From NCBI GenBank assembly GCA_023392115.1, contig JAEVZT010000288.1:1-6722 (forward strand): a DNA stretch of 6,722 bases, in the 5' to 3' direction. The translations under genes were made by a program, and so were the position numbers. The notes beneath the pieces are model-generated. The model worked only from the letters and a program-made list of their open reading frames with translations. It made no database searches and was not told where the DNA came from. How positions within the stretch are numbered: the first letter of the stretch is position 1; each line of letters opens with the position of its first letter. This document shows positions 1 to 5,915 of the stretch, piece after piece. The DNA comes from Chloroflexota bacterium. Lineage in GTDB: Bacteria > Chloroflexota > Anaerolineae > Aggregatilineales > Phototrophicaceae.

Positions 1-60
1 CCCAAGATCAGAACGGTGACCAAGACCGCCAACAAGAAGATGCGCCCACTGATCGTCTAG
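1..60 (+). CDS. C-terminal end of an unidentified protein (5' truncated by window)
   Basis: Frame 1 is open from the first base to a TAG at 58-60, giving 19 residues that end in MRPLIV. The stretch is strongly basic: six of the 19 residues are Lys or Arg and none is acidic. The next gene starts only 9 bases after this stop and its Shine-Dalgarno overlaps the stop codon, which is the usual layout of a co-transcribed upstream gene and the main reason to believe this is a real gene end. Too little is visible to assign a function. A chance open frame this short is possible, so confidence rests on the context. Confidence 0.6.
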   Translation, partial: PKIRTVTKTANKKMRPLIV

Positions 61-63
61 GAG
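59..63 (+). promoter_or_regulatory. Ribosome binding site overlapping the upstream stop codon
   Basis: AGGAG lies 6 bases before the ATG at 70 and shares two bases with the TAG stop of the preceding frame. It fixes the start of the 360-residue protein and suggests translational coupling with the upstream gene. Confidence 0.75.
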
Positions 64-69
64 TGCGCC

Positions 70-1152
70 ATGCACTATGAGAGGTTCCTGTTCACGCGCA
101 ATCAGGGACGCGACTTCACGGCATTCGTTCGTCCGTCAGCGCTGACCAACAAGGACGTCAGCGCAATCGGCGACATCTTCAATTACGCGACCGAAGTCTC
201 GCGCCTGACGCGCCAGTTTCCAAGCCTGTACTGCCTGCCGCTCGACGACAGGTATTTCCTGCTGCTGCGCCACTATAACAGCGGTCGGCGGCATGCCGGA
301 CGCGCGGTGAGCGTGATTGAGGGGATTGCCGTCGAACAGGCGCAGGCGCGCGACTTCGCCCGCGCCCTGCCGCAGTTGATCGGCGAGCAGGACAGCGTGC
401 TCGCCGTCAGCGATACGGTCGCCGATATCGAGGCACAGGCGGTCGAAACGTCGCCGCTGCTCGAATGGGACGCCGTGTCGTCAGTGCGGCTAGGCGATGC
501 CCCGGTCGCCGACGAATTTCTCGCCCGCATCGACACGGATCGCCTGTTCGTCCCCTTCAACGGGCACGGGCTGAGCATCGTCAAGACCGTCTTAAGCAGC
601 AGGCAGTTCGCGTCGCCGCCCCTGTTCGCCTTCGGCACCAATGCCGATGTGCTGGCGCAGCTAGACCGGCGCGGAATGGCTGTCGATATCGTCAGCTTCT
701 TCAACACCGACGAGCCGAGCTACCGCGATCGCCAGTCGAATCACAGTACAGGTGCAGTCAGCGGCATCGCGGCAGCAAGCGAGGCGATCGAAATTGAAGC
801 GGCGTCCCCGTCGCCATCAATGGCGATCCGCGCAAGCGCGGCGCGTCGAACCGACTCGACGGCTGTCGAGGATACTGGCGATAATGTCCCTGAGGCGGAA
901 GCGGACGCCATTTCGATCCGGTCGGCATGGGCGGTGCCGCATATCACGCCCGAGGTTGACCACGAGGCAACGCCGGCTGAGCCGCCCGCTTCCGACGAGG
1001 ATACAACCCCCGTGCCGACAATCCGCCAGATGCGCGACGCTGCCCGCACGCAACACGACGAACCTGCGCCGGACGCCCCGCGCGAAGGTTTCGACCCGCT
1101 GCGCTGGCTGTGGCGCGCCCTGTCTTCACTGGTAACACCTAAAAACAAGTGA
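70..1152 (+). CDS. Hypothetical protein, folded N-terminal domain plus long disordered tail
   Basis: This encodes 360 residues of unrecognised function. The start is supported by AGGAG 6 bases upstream, and the third codon position is GC-rich throughout, as expected of real coding sequence here. Residues 1-120 look folded, with alternating hydrophobic patterns: an opening MHYERFLFTRNQGRDF, a Leu/Tyr-rich strand at 53-67, then SGRRHAGRAV at 71-80. Residues 145-212 form a second hydrophobic block containing VPFNGHG (161-167) and PLFAFGTNAD (184-193). From about 225 to 338 the chain is low-complexity, rich in Ala, Ser, Glu, Asp and Pro, and probably disordered. Residues 340-356 (FDPLRWLWRALSSLVTP) could form an amphipathic or membrane-touching helix. 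There is no signal peptide. The N-terminal layout faintly resembles GTPase-associated protein 1 (GAP1-N) domains, in which a short 'R.GR..' segment follows a hydrophobic strand. I rate that as a weak hint because no GTPase is visible in the window. It sits between two same-strand genes, probably in one operon. Confidence 0.85.
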   Translation: MHYERFLFTRNQGRDFTAFVRPSALTNKDVSAIGDIFNYATEVSRLTRQFPSLYCLPLDDRYFLLLRHYNSGRRHAGRAVSVIEGIAVEQAQARDFARALPQLIGEQDSVLAVSDTVADIEAQAVETSPLLEWDAVSSVRLGDAPVADEFLARIDTDRLFVPFNGHGLSIVKTVLSSRQFASPPLFAFGTNADVLAQLDRRGMAVDIVSFFNTDEPSYRDRQSNHSTGAVSGIAAASEAIEIEAASPSPSMAIRASAARRTDSTAVEDTGDNVPEAEADAISIRSAWAVPHITPEVDHEATPAEPPASDEDTTPVPTIRQMRDAARTQHDEPAPDAPREGFDPLRWLWRALSSLVTPKNK

Positions 1153-1171
1153 TCGGTTTACTGTTTGCTAC

Positions 1172-1177
1172 GAGAGG
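1172..1177 (+). promoter_or_regulatory. Ribosome binding site of the 72-residue gene
   Basis: GAGAGG lies 9 bases before the ATG at 1187. It supports independent translation of the small downstream protein despite the short 34-base gap after the preceding stop. Confidence 0.6.
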
Positions 1178-1186
1178 ATCGCATCA

Positions 1187-1405
1187 ATGCAAGGGACATG
1201 GATCAAGTACACGCCGAGCGATAACACCACCGAGATCTTCAACCTCGACAAGGCGACCCGCTTCCGCCATGTCGAGTCGCCCAATGAAGCCTTCATCGAA
1301 GTCCACGCCGACGGTGCGGTACACATGATCACGCGCATCAACGACCCCGAAGCGTACCAGATCGTCCTGCGCTATATTGAGCAGAAGACGGGATTTGCCC
1401 TCTAG
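1187..1405 (+). CDS. Small hypothetical protein, 72 residues
   Basis: The product is a short, soluble-looking protein of unknown function with no Cys, no signal peptide and no membrane segment. The pattern suggests a compact alpha/beta fold: strands around WIKYTP (5-10), TEIFNL (15-20), FIEVHA (36-41) and VHMITR (45-50), then one helix around DPEAYQIVLRYIEQKTG (53-69). An ATG preceded by GAGAGG at suitable spacing and GC-rich third codon positions support it as real despite its size. It follows the 360-residue gene after 34 bases on the same strand, so co-expression is likely. It is the last gene of the plus-strand cassette and its stop is only 9 bases from the stop of the convergent methyltransferase gene. 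A small accessory or partner protein of the upstream gene product is a guess from position only. Confidence 0.8.
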   Translation: MQGTWIKYTPSDNTTEIFNLDKATRFRHVESPNEAFIEVHADGAVHMITRINDPEAYQIVLRYIEQKTGFAL

Positions 1406-1414
1406 AGGCTCAGA

Positions 1415-2116
1415 TCATTCGCAGTCGCGCCACCAGATTCCGGTGCATTCGGGCAGAATGGTCAGCTGTTCTGCCCGAATGCGATCTGCCAGCGCGTCGC
1501 CGAAGAAAAAGCGGGTCAGTTGAGCGCCTTCCTCGGGCGACTCGAATTGGTAGTCGGTGCGAATCGCTATCCTAGAAAAGCCATGTTCGGTTTCGAGATG
1601 GCGATAGTAGGCGGCTAACCCATCATGCGGCGGCGCGGGGATTTTTGTCCCTGTGCCGAGCGTTTCGAGGATGATCAATGTCCCGCTCGGTCGCAGGACG
1701 CGCCGCATTTCTGACAGCGCCGCGTCGATCACTTCCTGCCAGCGATGGGGATACCAACCGACCGAGTGTCCGAGACTCCATCCGGCGATCACAATGTCCG
1801 CCGAGTCGTCACGCACGGGCAGCGCGCCGTTGTCGGAGACAATCACCCGCCCGTTCCGCAGCCTGCCTTCGATCAGCTTGCGTCGGGCGAGCGCCAGCAT
1901 GTGCGCCGACGAATCACAGGCGAGGATCGAACGTGCTTCCCCCGCTGACGGCAGTGTCAGCCGCCCCGTCCCCGCCCCCAACTCGACGATATCCAGCCTC
2001 GCGAACGAGCGAACCGTCCGCAGTGCTGCCCACAGGTTATTTTGATAATCCTCGCGCGACACCATCCGGTCATACTGCTCGGCTTGCGTCGCGTAGATTG
2101 CGCGGAAGTCGGTCAC
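1415..2116 (-). CDS. Class I SAM-dependent methyltransferase
   Basis: The product is a 233-residue cytosolic enzyme predicted to transfer a methyl group from S-adenosylmethionine; the acceptor is unknown. The Rossmann-type SAM fold is visible. Motif I is VELGAGTGRL at 44-53, the acidic residue closing strand 2 is D68 in LACDSS, the post-motif segment DNGALPVRDDSADIVI spans 95-110, and MRRVLRPSGTLIILETLG (137-154) is the usual helix plus strand 5. YDRM near residue 15 is the N-terminal helix commonly seen in UbiE/type 11 methyltransferases. The C-terminal 80 residues, including AYYRHLETEHGF and a final CTGIWWRD, probably form the substrate cap. The start is GTG at 2114-2116 with no clear Shine-Dalgarno. 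It lies 13 bases after the phosphohexomutase stop, so translation is probably coupled. An ATG at codon 18 is an alternative but would cut the YDRM helix. The length is typical of the superfamily. The family is certain; the substrate cannot be read from sequence. Confidence 0.9.
   Translation of the reverse strand: MTDFRAIYATQAEQYDRMVSREDYQNNLWAALRTVRSFARLDIVELGAGTGRLTLPSAGEARSILACDSSAHMLALARRKLIEGRLRNGRVIVSDNGALPVRDDSADIVIAGWSLGHSVGWYPHRWQEVIDAALSEMRRVLRPSGTLIILETLGTGTKIPAPPHDGLAAYYRHLETEHGFSRIAIRTDYQFESPEEGAQLTRFFFGDALADRIRAEQLTILPECTGIWWRDCE
1445..1482. repeat. Perfect 14-bp inverted repeat at a convergent gene junction
   Basis: The left arm GCATTCGGGCAGAA (1445-1458) is the exact reverse complement of the right arm at 1469-1482, separated by 10 bases. 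In plus-strand RNA the stem can extend inward by U-G, G-U and G-C pairs to a UCAG tetraloop. It begins 39 bases after the stop of the plus-strand 72-residue gene and lies inside the last 25 codons of the minus-strand methyltransferase gene, so it is coding on that strand. Neither strand has a T-run after the stem, so it is not a canonical intrinsic terminator. It could still slow polymerase or protect a 3' end for either convergent transcript. The inverted repeat itself is certain; any function is inferred. Confidence 0.7.
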
Positions 2117-2129
2117 ACGCTGCCCGCGC

Positions 2130-3554
2130 CTAATACTCGGTGCTGTAGGCGGCGATCTGCGCTTGCAGCTTGCTCGAATCGACTTCGGGATGCTGGTCGA
2201 CCAGCGTCTTGAAACGCATCATGTATTCGACGAGCTTCTGCTTGTTGTACGCCTCGAAACGCATGGTGATCGCCGGCTGCGTGTTGCTGGCGCGCACCAG
2301 TCCCCACCCTTGATCGAAGATCGCGCGCGCGCCGTCCACCGTGACAACCTCGAAGTCCGCGTCGAGCGCTGCCCGAATCTCGTCGATGATCTCGAACTTG
2401 AGACTGTCCGGCGTCGACATGATGATTTCCGGCGTGGCGACCAGCTTCGGAATCTCGTCGAACAGCTCGGCAACCGTCTTGTCGGACTTGGAGATGATTT
2501 CGAGCGTCTTGAGCGCCACCAGCGGCGCGTCGTCGAAGCCGTAATAGTCCTCGCCGATGAACAGATGTCCGCTGACCTCGCCGCCGAGCGGCGACCCGAT
2601 CTCGTGCATCTTGAGCTTCATCAGGCTGTGACCCGACTTCCACATGACCGGCACGCCGTTGTACTTGCGAATCTCGTCAGGGAGCGCCTGCGACGCCTTG
2701 ACGTCAAAGACGATCTGCGCTCCGGGCTGTCGGCTCAATAGGTCACGCGCCAGAAGAGCCAACAGGCGGTCGGCGGCGATGTGATGCCCGTGATTGTCGA
2801 TGAAGCCGCAGCGATCTGAGTCACCGTCGAACGCCAGTCCGAGATCAGCGCCGATTTCGACGACCTTCGCCTCAAGATCCTTCGTCATCGCCGGGTCTTC
2901 GGGGTTCGGCAGGTGATTCGGATAGGTGCCGTCCGGCTCGCAGTACAAGCAGGTTACGTCAATGCCGAGATCGCTCAACACCGGCGGAACGTACGTGCCG
3001 CTCAAACCGTTACCGGCATCTAGCACGACCTTCAGCGGGCGGGCGATCGTGACTTTCGTCTTGATCACTTCCATGTGCTTCTTGATCATGTTGTAGTCGG
3101 TGGTAACTTCGCCTTGCCCGGTGGCGAAGGCGTCCGCCTGAATGATCCTGAGGAGTTCCTGAATCTGCTCATCTGCCAGCGCCAGCGCGCCATACGCCAT
3201 CTTGATGCCGTTGTAGTCGGTCGTCAGGTGGCTGCCGGTGATCATCACACCCGCGCCGCGATCGCCGTAGCTGGCGGACGCGAAATAAACGGTCGGCGTC
3301 AACACCTCGCCGATGTCGGTGACGTTCATGCCTGTCGACGTTAAGCCGTCGATCAGCGCCAACTTGAGCGGACCGGACGACAGGCGATTATCCTGCCCGA
3401 CGAAGAAGCGGTCGGTGTTGAACTGCTGCGGTAGGTACGTGCCGAGCGCCTTGCCGACGAGACGCGCCAGTTCCGGCGTGAGCTGTGGGTCGCTGCCTGT
3501 CACCGTGCCGCGAATGTCGTACTTGCGAAAGATTGTCGTGACAACCTGTGCCAT
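2130..3554 (-). CDS. Phosphomannomutase/phosphoglucomutase (alpha-D-phosphohexomutase family)
   Basis: This 474-residue enzyme is predicted to interconvert the 1- and 6-phosphates of mannose or glucose in the cytosol. It would feed nucleotide-sugar synthesis for glycans or connect to glycogen and glycolysis. All four family domains are visible. The phosphoserine loop is MITGSHLTTDYNG with S108 as the catalytic residue, numerically the same as Ser108 of Pseudomonas aeruginosa AlgC. The metal loop is DGDSDR at 243-248. The sugar-specificity loop is GEVSGH at 325-330, where Glu and Ser are typical of enzymes accepting both glucose and mannose. The phosphate-binding loop is RASNTQP at 421-427 in domain 4. 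KYDIRG at 11-16 is the usual N-terminal signature. The length matches bacterial AlgC/ManB proteins. The start is an ATG with AAGGAG 7 bases upstream. The odd point is that the usual S-H-N-P following the active serine reads S-H-L-T. It lies 25 bases downstream of the Clp-type ATPase gene and 13 upstream of the methyltransferase gene. Glucose versus mannose preference cannot be decided here. Confidence 0.95.
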   Translation of the reverse strand: MAQVVTTIFRKYDIRGTVTGSDPQLTPELARLVGKALGTYLPQQFNTDRFFVGQDNRLSSGPLKLALIDGLTSTGMNVTDIGEVLTPTVYFASASYGDRGAGVMITGSHLTTDYNGIKMAYGALALADEQIQELLRIIQADAFATGQGEVTTDYNMIKKHMEVIKTKVTIARPLKVVLDAGNGLSGTYVPPVLSDLGIDVTCLYCEPDGTYPNHLPNPEDPAMTKDLEAKVVEIGADLGLAFDGDSDRCGFIDNHGHHIAADRLLALLARDLLSRQPGAQIVFDVKASQALPDEIRKYNGVPVMWKSGHSLMKLKMHEIGSPLGGEVSGHLFIGEDYYGFDDAPLVALKTLEIISKSDKTVAELFDEIPKLVATPEIIMSTPDSLKFEIIDEIRAALDADFEVVTVDGARAIFDQGWGLVRASNTQPAITMRFEAYNKQKLVEYMMRFKTLVDQHPEVDSSKLQAQIAAYSTEY

Positions 3555-3561
3555 GCGTCCG

Positions 3562-3567
3562 CTCCTT
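3562..3567 (-). promoter_or_regulatory. Ribosome binding site of the phosphohexomutase gene
   Basis: On the minus strand AAGGAG lies 7 bases before the ATG (3554-3552), inside the 25-base gap after the ATPase stop. This near-consensus site settles the start codon and implies efficient initiation independent of the upstream gene. Confidence 0.8.
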
Positions 3568-3579
3568 CAAGCAGGTGGA

Positions 3580-5820
3580 TTAATGGGTTGCAACTTTGAC
3601 TTCTTTGCCGTCAACGACTGCCGCGAATTCAAGACCGTCGCCGTCCGGCGCGTCGATGCGCACGAGAGTCCCGGCGGGCGGGTTGACGCGCAGCAGAAAA
3701 TCGGCGAGAGGTTCGCGCACCGACCGGCGGATGATTCGCTTCAGCGGGCGCGCGCCGAACTCCGGTTCGTCGTTTTGGTCAAGCATCCACTGGACAGCCG
3801 CTTCCGAGAAATCGAGATTCAAGCCGCGTTCCGCGCCGAGCTTCGTTTCAGACTTCAGCATCAGCCTGAGGATATTGTGCAGGTCTTCTTCCGACAGGGC
3901 GTTGAACATGATGATCTCGTCGAGGCGGTTGAGGAACTCGGGGCGGAAGAATGTTCGCACCTCTTCCATTGCCTCATCGCGGATTTCGTCGGTAATGACG
4001 TTCGTCGCCAGACTCTGCGAGCCGAGATTGCTCGTCAGGATGATGACGGTTTCGCTGAAGTAGGTGACGTTGCCGCGCCCGTCCGTTAGTCGCCCCTCTT
4101 CGATCATCTGCAAGAGGATGTCAAGGACGCGCGGGTGCGCCTTTTCGACCTCGTCAAACAGGACGATGATGTACGGCTGCTGGCGAACGCGCTCGGTCAG
4201 CTGACCGCCCGCCTCGCTGTCGACGTAGCCGCTCGGCGAGCCGATCAGGCGGTTGAGGCTGGCTTCGTCTTTGAACTCGCTCATGTCGAGCGGGAGCATG
4301 GCATCTTCGCTGCCGAACATGAACTCTGCCAGCGCCCGCGCCAATTCCGTCTTGCCGACGCCGGTCGGACCCAAGAACAGGAACGCGCCGATCGGGCGCT
4401 TCGGGTCTTTCAAGCCGACGCGCGCCGTCTTGATCGCCCGGCTGACCGCCAGCACCGCCTGATCCTGACCGATCAGGCGTTCCTTGATATGTTCGACCAT
4501 GCTCGCGTAGCGAACACGTTCATCCTGCCCGAGTTTGCTGACCGGAATGCCGGTCATCTGGCTGGCGGCGAGAGTCACATCTTCCGCGTCGAGCGTCGAT
4601 GGGTCGGCAATTTCCGGCTTGAACGCCACCTGCCCGCTGCTCATCGTCACCAGCGCCGCCGCGCGATGCAGGAGCTGCTCGGCGCTGCGCGGCTGTGGAG
4701 TTGTCGTCATGTAGCGTTTCGACAGCCGCGCCGCCAGCGTCAGCGCGTCCTCGTTGACTTGCAGACTGTAGTCGGCTTCAAGATGCGGCTTCATCACCTT
4801 GAGGATTTCGATTGTCTCGTCGATCGTCGGTTCGGGTACGCGCAAAATCTGCGTGTGCTCGGCAACCGCGCTGACTGTTGCGAGGCGCTGGTTATATTCG
4901 ATTTCGGTCGTCGTGCCGATGATCACCGGGTCTTCCGACAGGAAGGCTTTCTGGAGCATCGGCGTCGCCTTCGAGAATTCCGCCTTGATCGGTCCCCCGA
5001 AGAAGCGGTGAAGGTGCGGGATGAACAGAATGCCACCCTGCGCCTGGCTCAGTCCGGCGCGAATCGCCTTTTGGTCGCTGTCGAGGAGCGCCGTTTCGTC
5101 GACCTGCACCAGACTCTTGAGGTTCTTCGGACCCTTCCCTTCCGACATAAGCAGCGCGAGGCTGTACGCCAGCGTTCGCTTGCCCACGCCGTCGGGACCG
5201 ATCAGGATCACGTGGCGGTTGATCGACTGCGACAGAATGTTGATCAGGTCGCGCAGCAGGCTTTCGCGGAAGTAGACGGCGCGCAGCTTGCCACCCTTCG
5301 CCCCGGCGACGTAATCCCGTGTCGTGCCGCTCCTGCGTATGATTTGCGTGTTGTCTGCCAACACGTCAGAGATCGCTTTCGGCGTAATGCCGTGCTGGCG
5401 CAGCAGCCCGCTGGTGCTGATCGAGCTTTCCGCCATCACCGCCAACGCGTGATCGCTGTCGACGCGCACCTCGTCCTGCGAGTTCGCCAGACTGAGCGCG
5501 TCGTCGATCAGAATGATCGCCTGTCTGGACAGCGGGACGGATCGGTTACCGCTGGCGATGAAATCAAGATTGCCGTCTTGATCGCGCCGACTCTCGACCG
5601 CCAGCACCGTCTGTCGGTCGAGCTTCTCCAAGTCAGCGCCACGCGCGCTCTTGAAGATGTCGAGTAAGCGGGCTGCCGCCGTATCCTTGCGTCGTAGAAG
5701 CGCCAGCAGGATCAACTCCGGAATGATGACAGGCTTGCGGTACTGGTCTTTGAGCGCGACGGCGTCATTCATCACCGCGTTCATGTCTTTGGAAAGCAGG
5801 TCGGGATTGAGCGTTCCCAT
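3580..5820 (-). CDS. Clp/Hsp100-type AAA+ ATPase with degenerate first ATPase domain
   Basis: This 746-residue Clp-family ATPase is probably a cytosolic unfoldase or disaggregase. Residues 6-155 carry two Clp_N-like repeats. The first ATPase domain (about 180-390) looks inactive: its Walker A reads GPDGVGKR (208-215) with Arg in place of Thr/Ser, its Walker B reads ILFIPHLH (264-271) with Pro-His in place of Asp-Glu, the usual ERRFQ arginine-finger segment reads AEHTQ (320-324), and the KYRG pore loop is not evident. The second ATPase domain is intact: GPTGVGKT (484-491), VLFDEVEKAH (553-562), sensor 1 TSN (596-598), arginine finger R632 in FRPEFLNR and sensor 2 GARPLKR (689-695). Only about 20 residues separate the end of the first domain from the start of the linker to the second, so the ClpB coiled-coil middle domain is missing. 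No [ILV]GF tripeptide for ClpP docking is seen between 598 and 625. It is shorter than ClpB (about 860) or ClpC (about 810). The start is ATG with a weak AGGA 11 bases upstream. It is the first gene of the likely operon. The family is certain; whether it partners a protease is open. Confidence 0.93.
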   Translation of the reverse strand: MGTLNPDLLSKDMNAVMNDAVALKDQYRKPVIIPELILLALLRRKDTAAARLLDIFKSARGADLEKLDRQTVLAVESRRDQDGNLDFIASGNRSVPLSRQAIILIDDALSLANSQDEVRVDSDHALAVMAESSISTSGLLRQHGITPKAISDVLADNTQIIRRSGTTRDYVAGAKGGKLRAVYFRESLLRDLINILSQSINRHVILIGPDGVGKRTLAYSLALLMSEGKGPKNLKSLVQVDETALLDSDQKAIRAGLSQAQGGILFIPHLHRFFGGPIKAEFSKATPMLQKAFLSEDPVIIGTTTEIEYNQRLATVSAVAEHTQILRVPEPTIDETIEILKVMKPHLEADYSLQVNEDALTLAARLSKRYMTTTPQPRSAEQLLHRAAALVTMSSGQVAFKPEIADPSTLDAEDVTLAASQMTGIPVSKLGQDERVRYASMVEHIKERLIGQDQAVLAVSRAIKTARVGLKDPKRPIGAFLFLGPTGVGKTELARALAEFMFGSEDAMLPLDMSEFKDEASLNRLIGSPSGYVDSEAGGQLTERVRQQPYIIVLFDEVEKAHPRVLDILLQMIEEGRLTDGRGNVTYFSETVIILTSNLGSQSLATNVITDEIRDEAMEEVRTFFRPEFLNRLDEIIMFNALSEEDLHNILRLMLKSETKLGAERGLNLDFSEAAVQWMLDQNDEPEFGARPLKRIIRRSVREPLADFLLRVNPPAGTLVRIDAPDGDGLEFAAVVDGKEVKVATH
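4456..4479. repeat. 9-bp inverted repeat inside the Clp-type gene
   Basis: CGCCTGATC at 4456-4464 is the exact reverse complement of 4471-4479, with a 6-base loop. It falls in the codons for the RLIGQDQAV segment that opens the second ATPase domain, and codon constraint can explain part of it. It is reported as a structural fact; function is unlikely. Confidence 0.4.
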
Positions 5821-5856
5821 AAATTCGTCTGTCCTGTGGTGTTCGTACTCGCGTAT

Positions 5857-5885
5857 AAAGTAACCCGAAACGCCTCGTGAAACAA
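5857..5885 (-). promoter_or_regulatory. Candidate sigma-70-type promoter for the Clp-phosphohexomutase-methyltransferase operon
   Basis: Reading the minus strand, TTGTTT (5885-5880) and TACTTT (5862-5857) are separated by exactly 17 bases. Transcription would begin near 5850 and leave a leader of about 30 bases before the ATPase start. The element lies in the 95-base gap after the GH3 hydrolase stop, the only gap in the window large enough for a promoter, and the -10 area (TACTTTATAC) is AT-rich against a GC-rich background. Both hexamers are imperfect, and no CIRCE or other heat-shock operator is visible. Confidence 0.4.
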
Positions 5886-5915
5886 GCGTCAGGTCGATCC
5901 GCAGCCGCGTCCAAT

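Noticed and set aside
273..1148. Minus-strand open frames of 144 and 135 codons opposite the 360-residue gene
   Set aside because: The plus-strand gene has a good ribosome binding site and GC-rich third positions. The antisense products are Ser/Ala/Arg-rich and featureless.
1399..1408. 10-bp palindrome CCTCTAGAGG over the stop codon of the 72-residue gene, considered as a terminator
   Set aside because: It has no loop and no T-run, and it is short enough to arise by chance; the 14-bp repeat further on is the better structural candidate.
2113..2643. 176-codon alternative minus-strand frame inside the phosphohexomutase gene
   Set aside because: It is an out-of-frame reading of the same strand with low-complexity Arg/Gly/Ala content, while the main frame carries all catalytic motifs.
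3313..4089. 258-codon plus-strand open frame spanning the junction of the phosphohexomutase and ATPase genes
   Set aside because: It overlaps the strong Shine-Dalgarno and both well-supported genes on the other strand, and its translation shows no family motif.
4135..5667. 510-codon open frame on the plus strand opposite the Clp-type ATPase gene
   Set aside because: It is antisense to a gene with unmistakable AAA+ motifs. Its translation is Arg/Val/Ala/Asp-rich without any recognisable domain, as expected of an antisense frame in GC-rich DNA.
5821..5915. Terminator for the GH3 hydrolase or a CIRCE-type heat-shock operator in the gap before the ATPase gene
   Set aside because: I found no stem longer than about 4-5 bp followed by T residues on the minus strand, and no TTAGCACTC-type inverted repeat.
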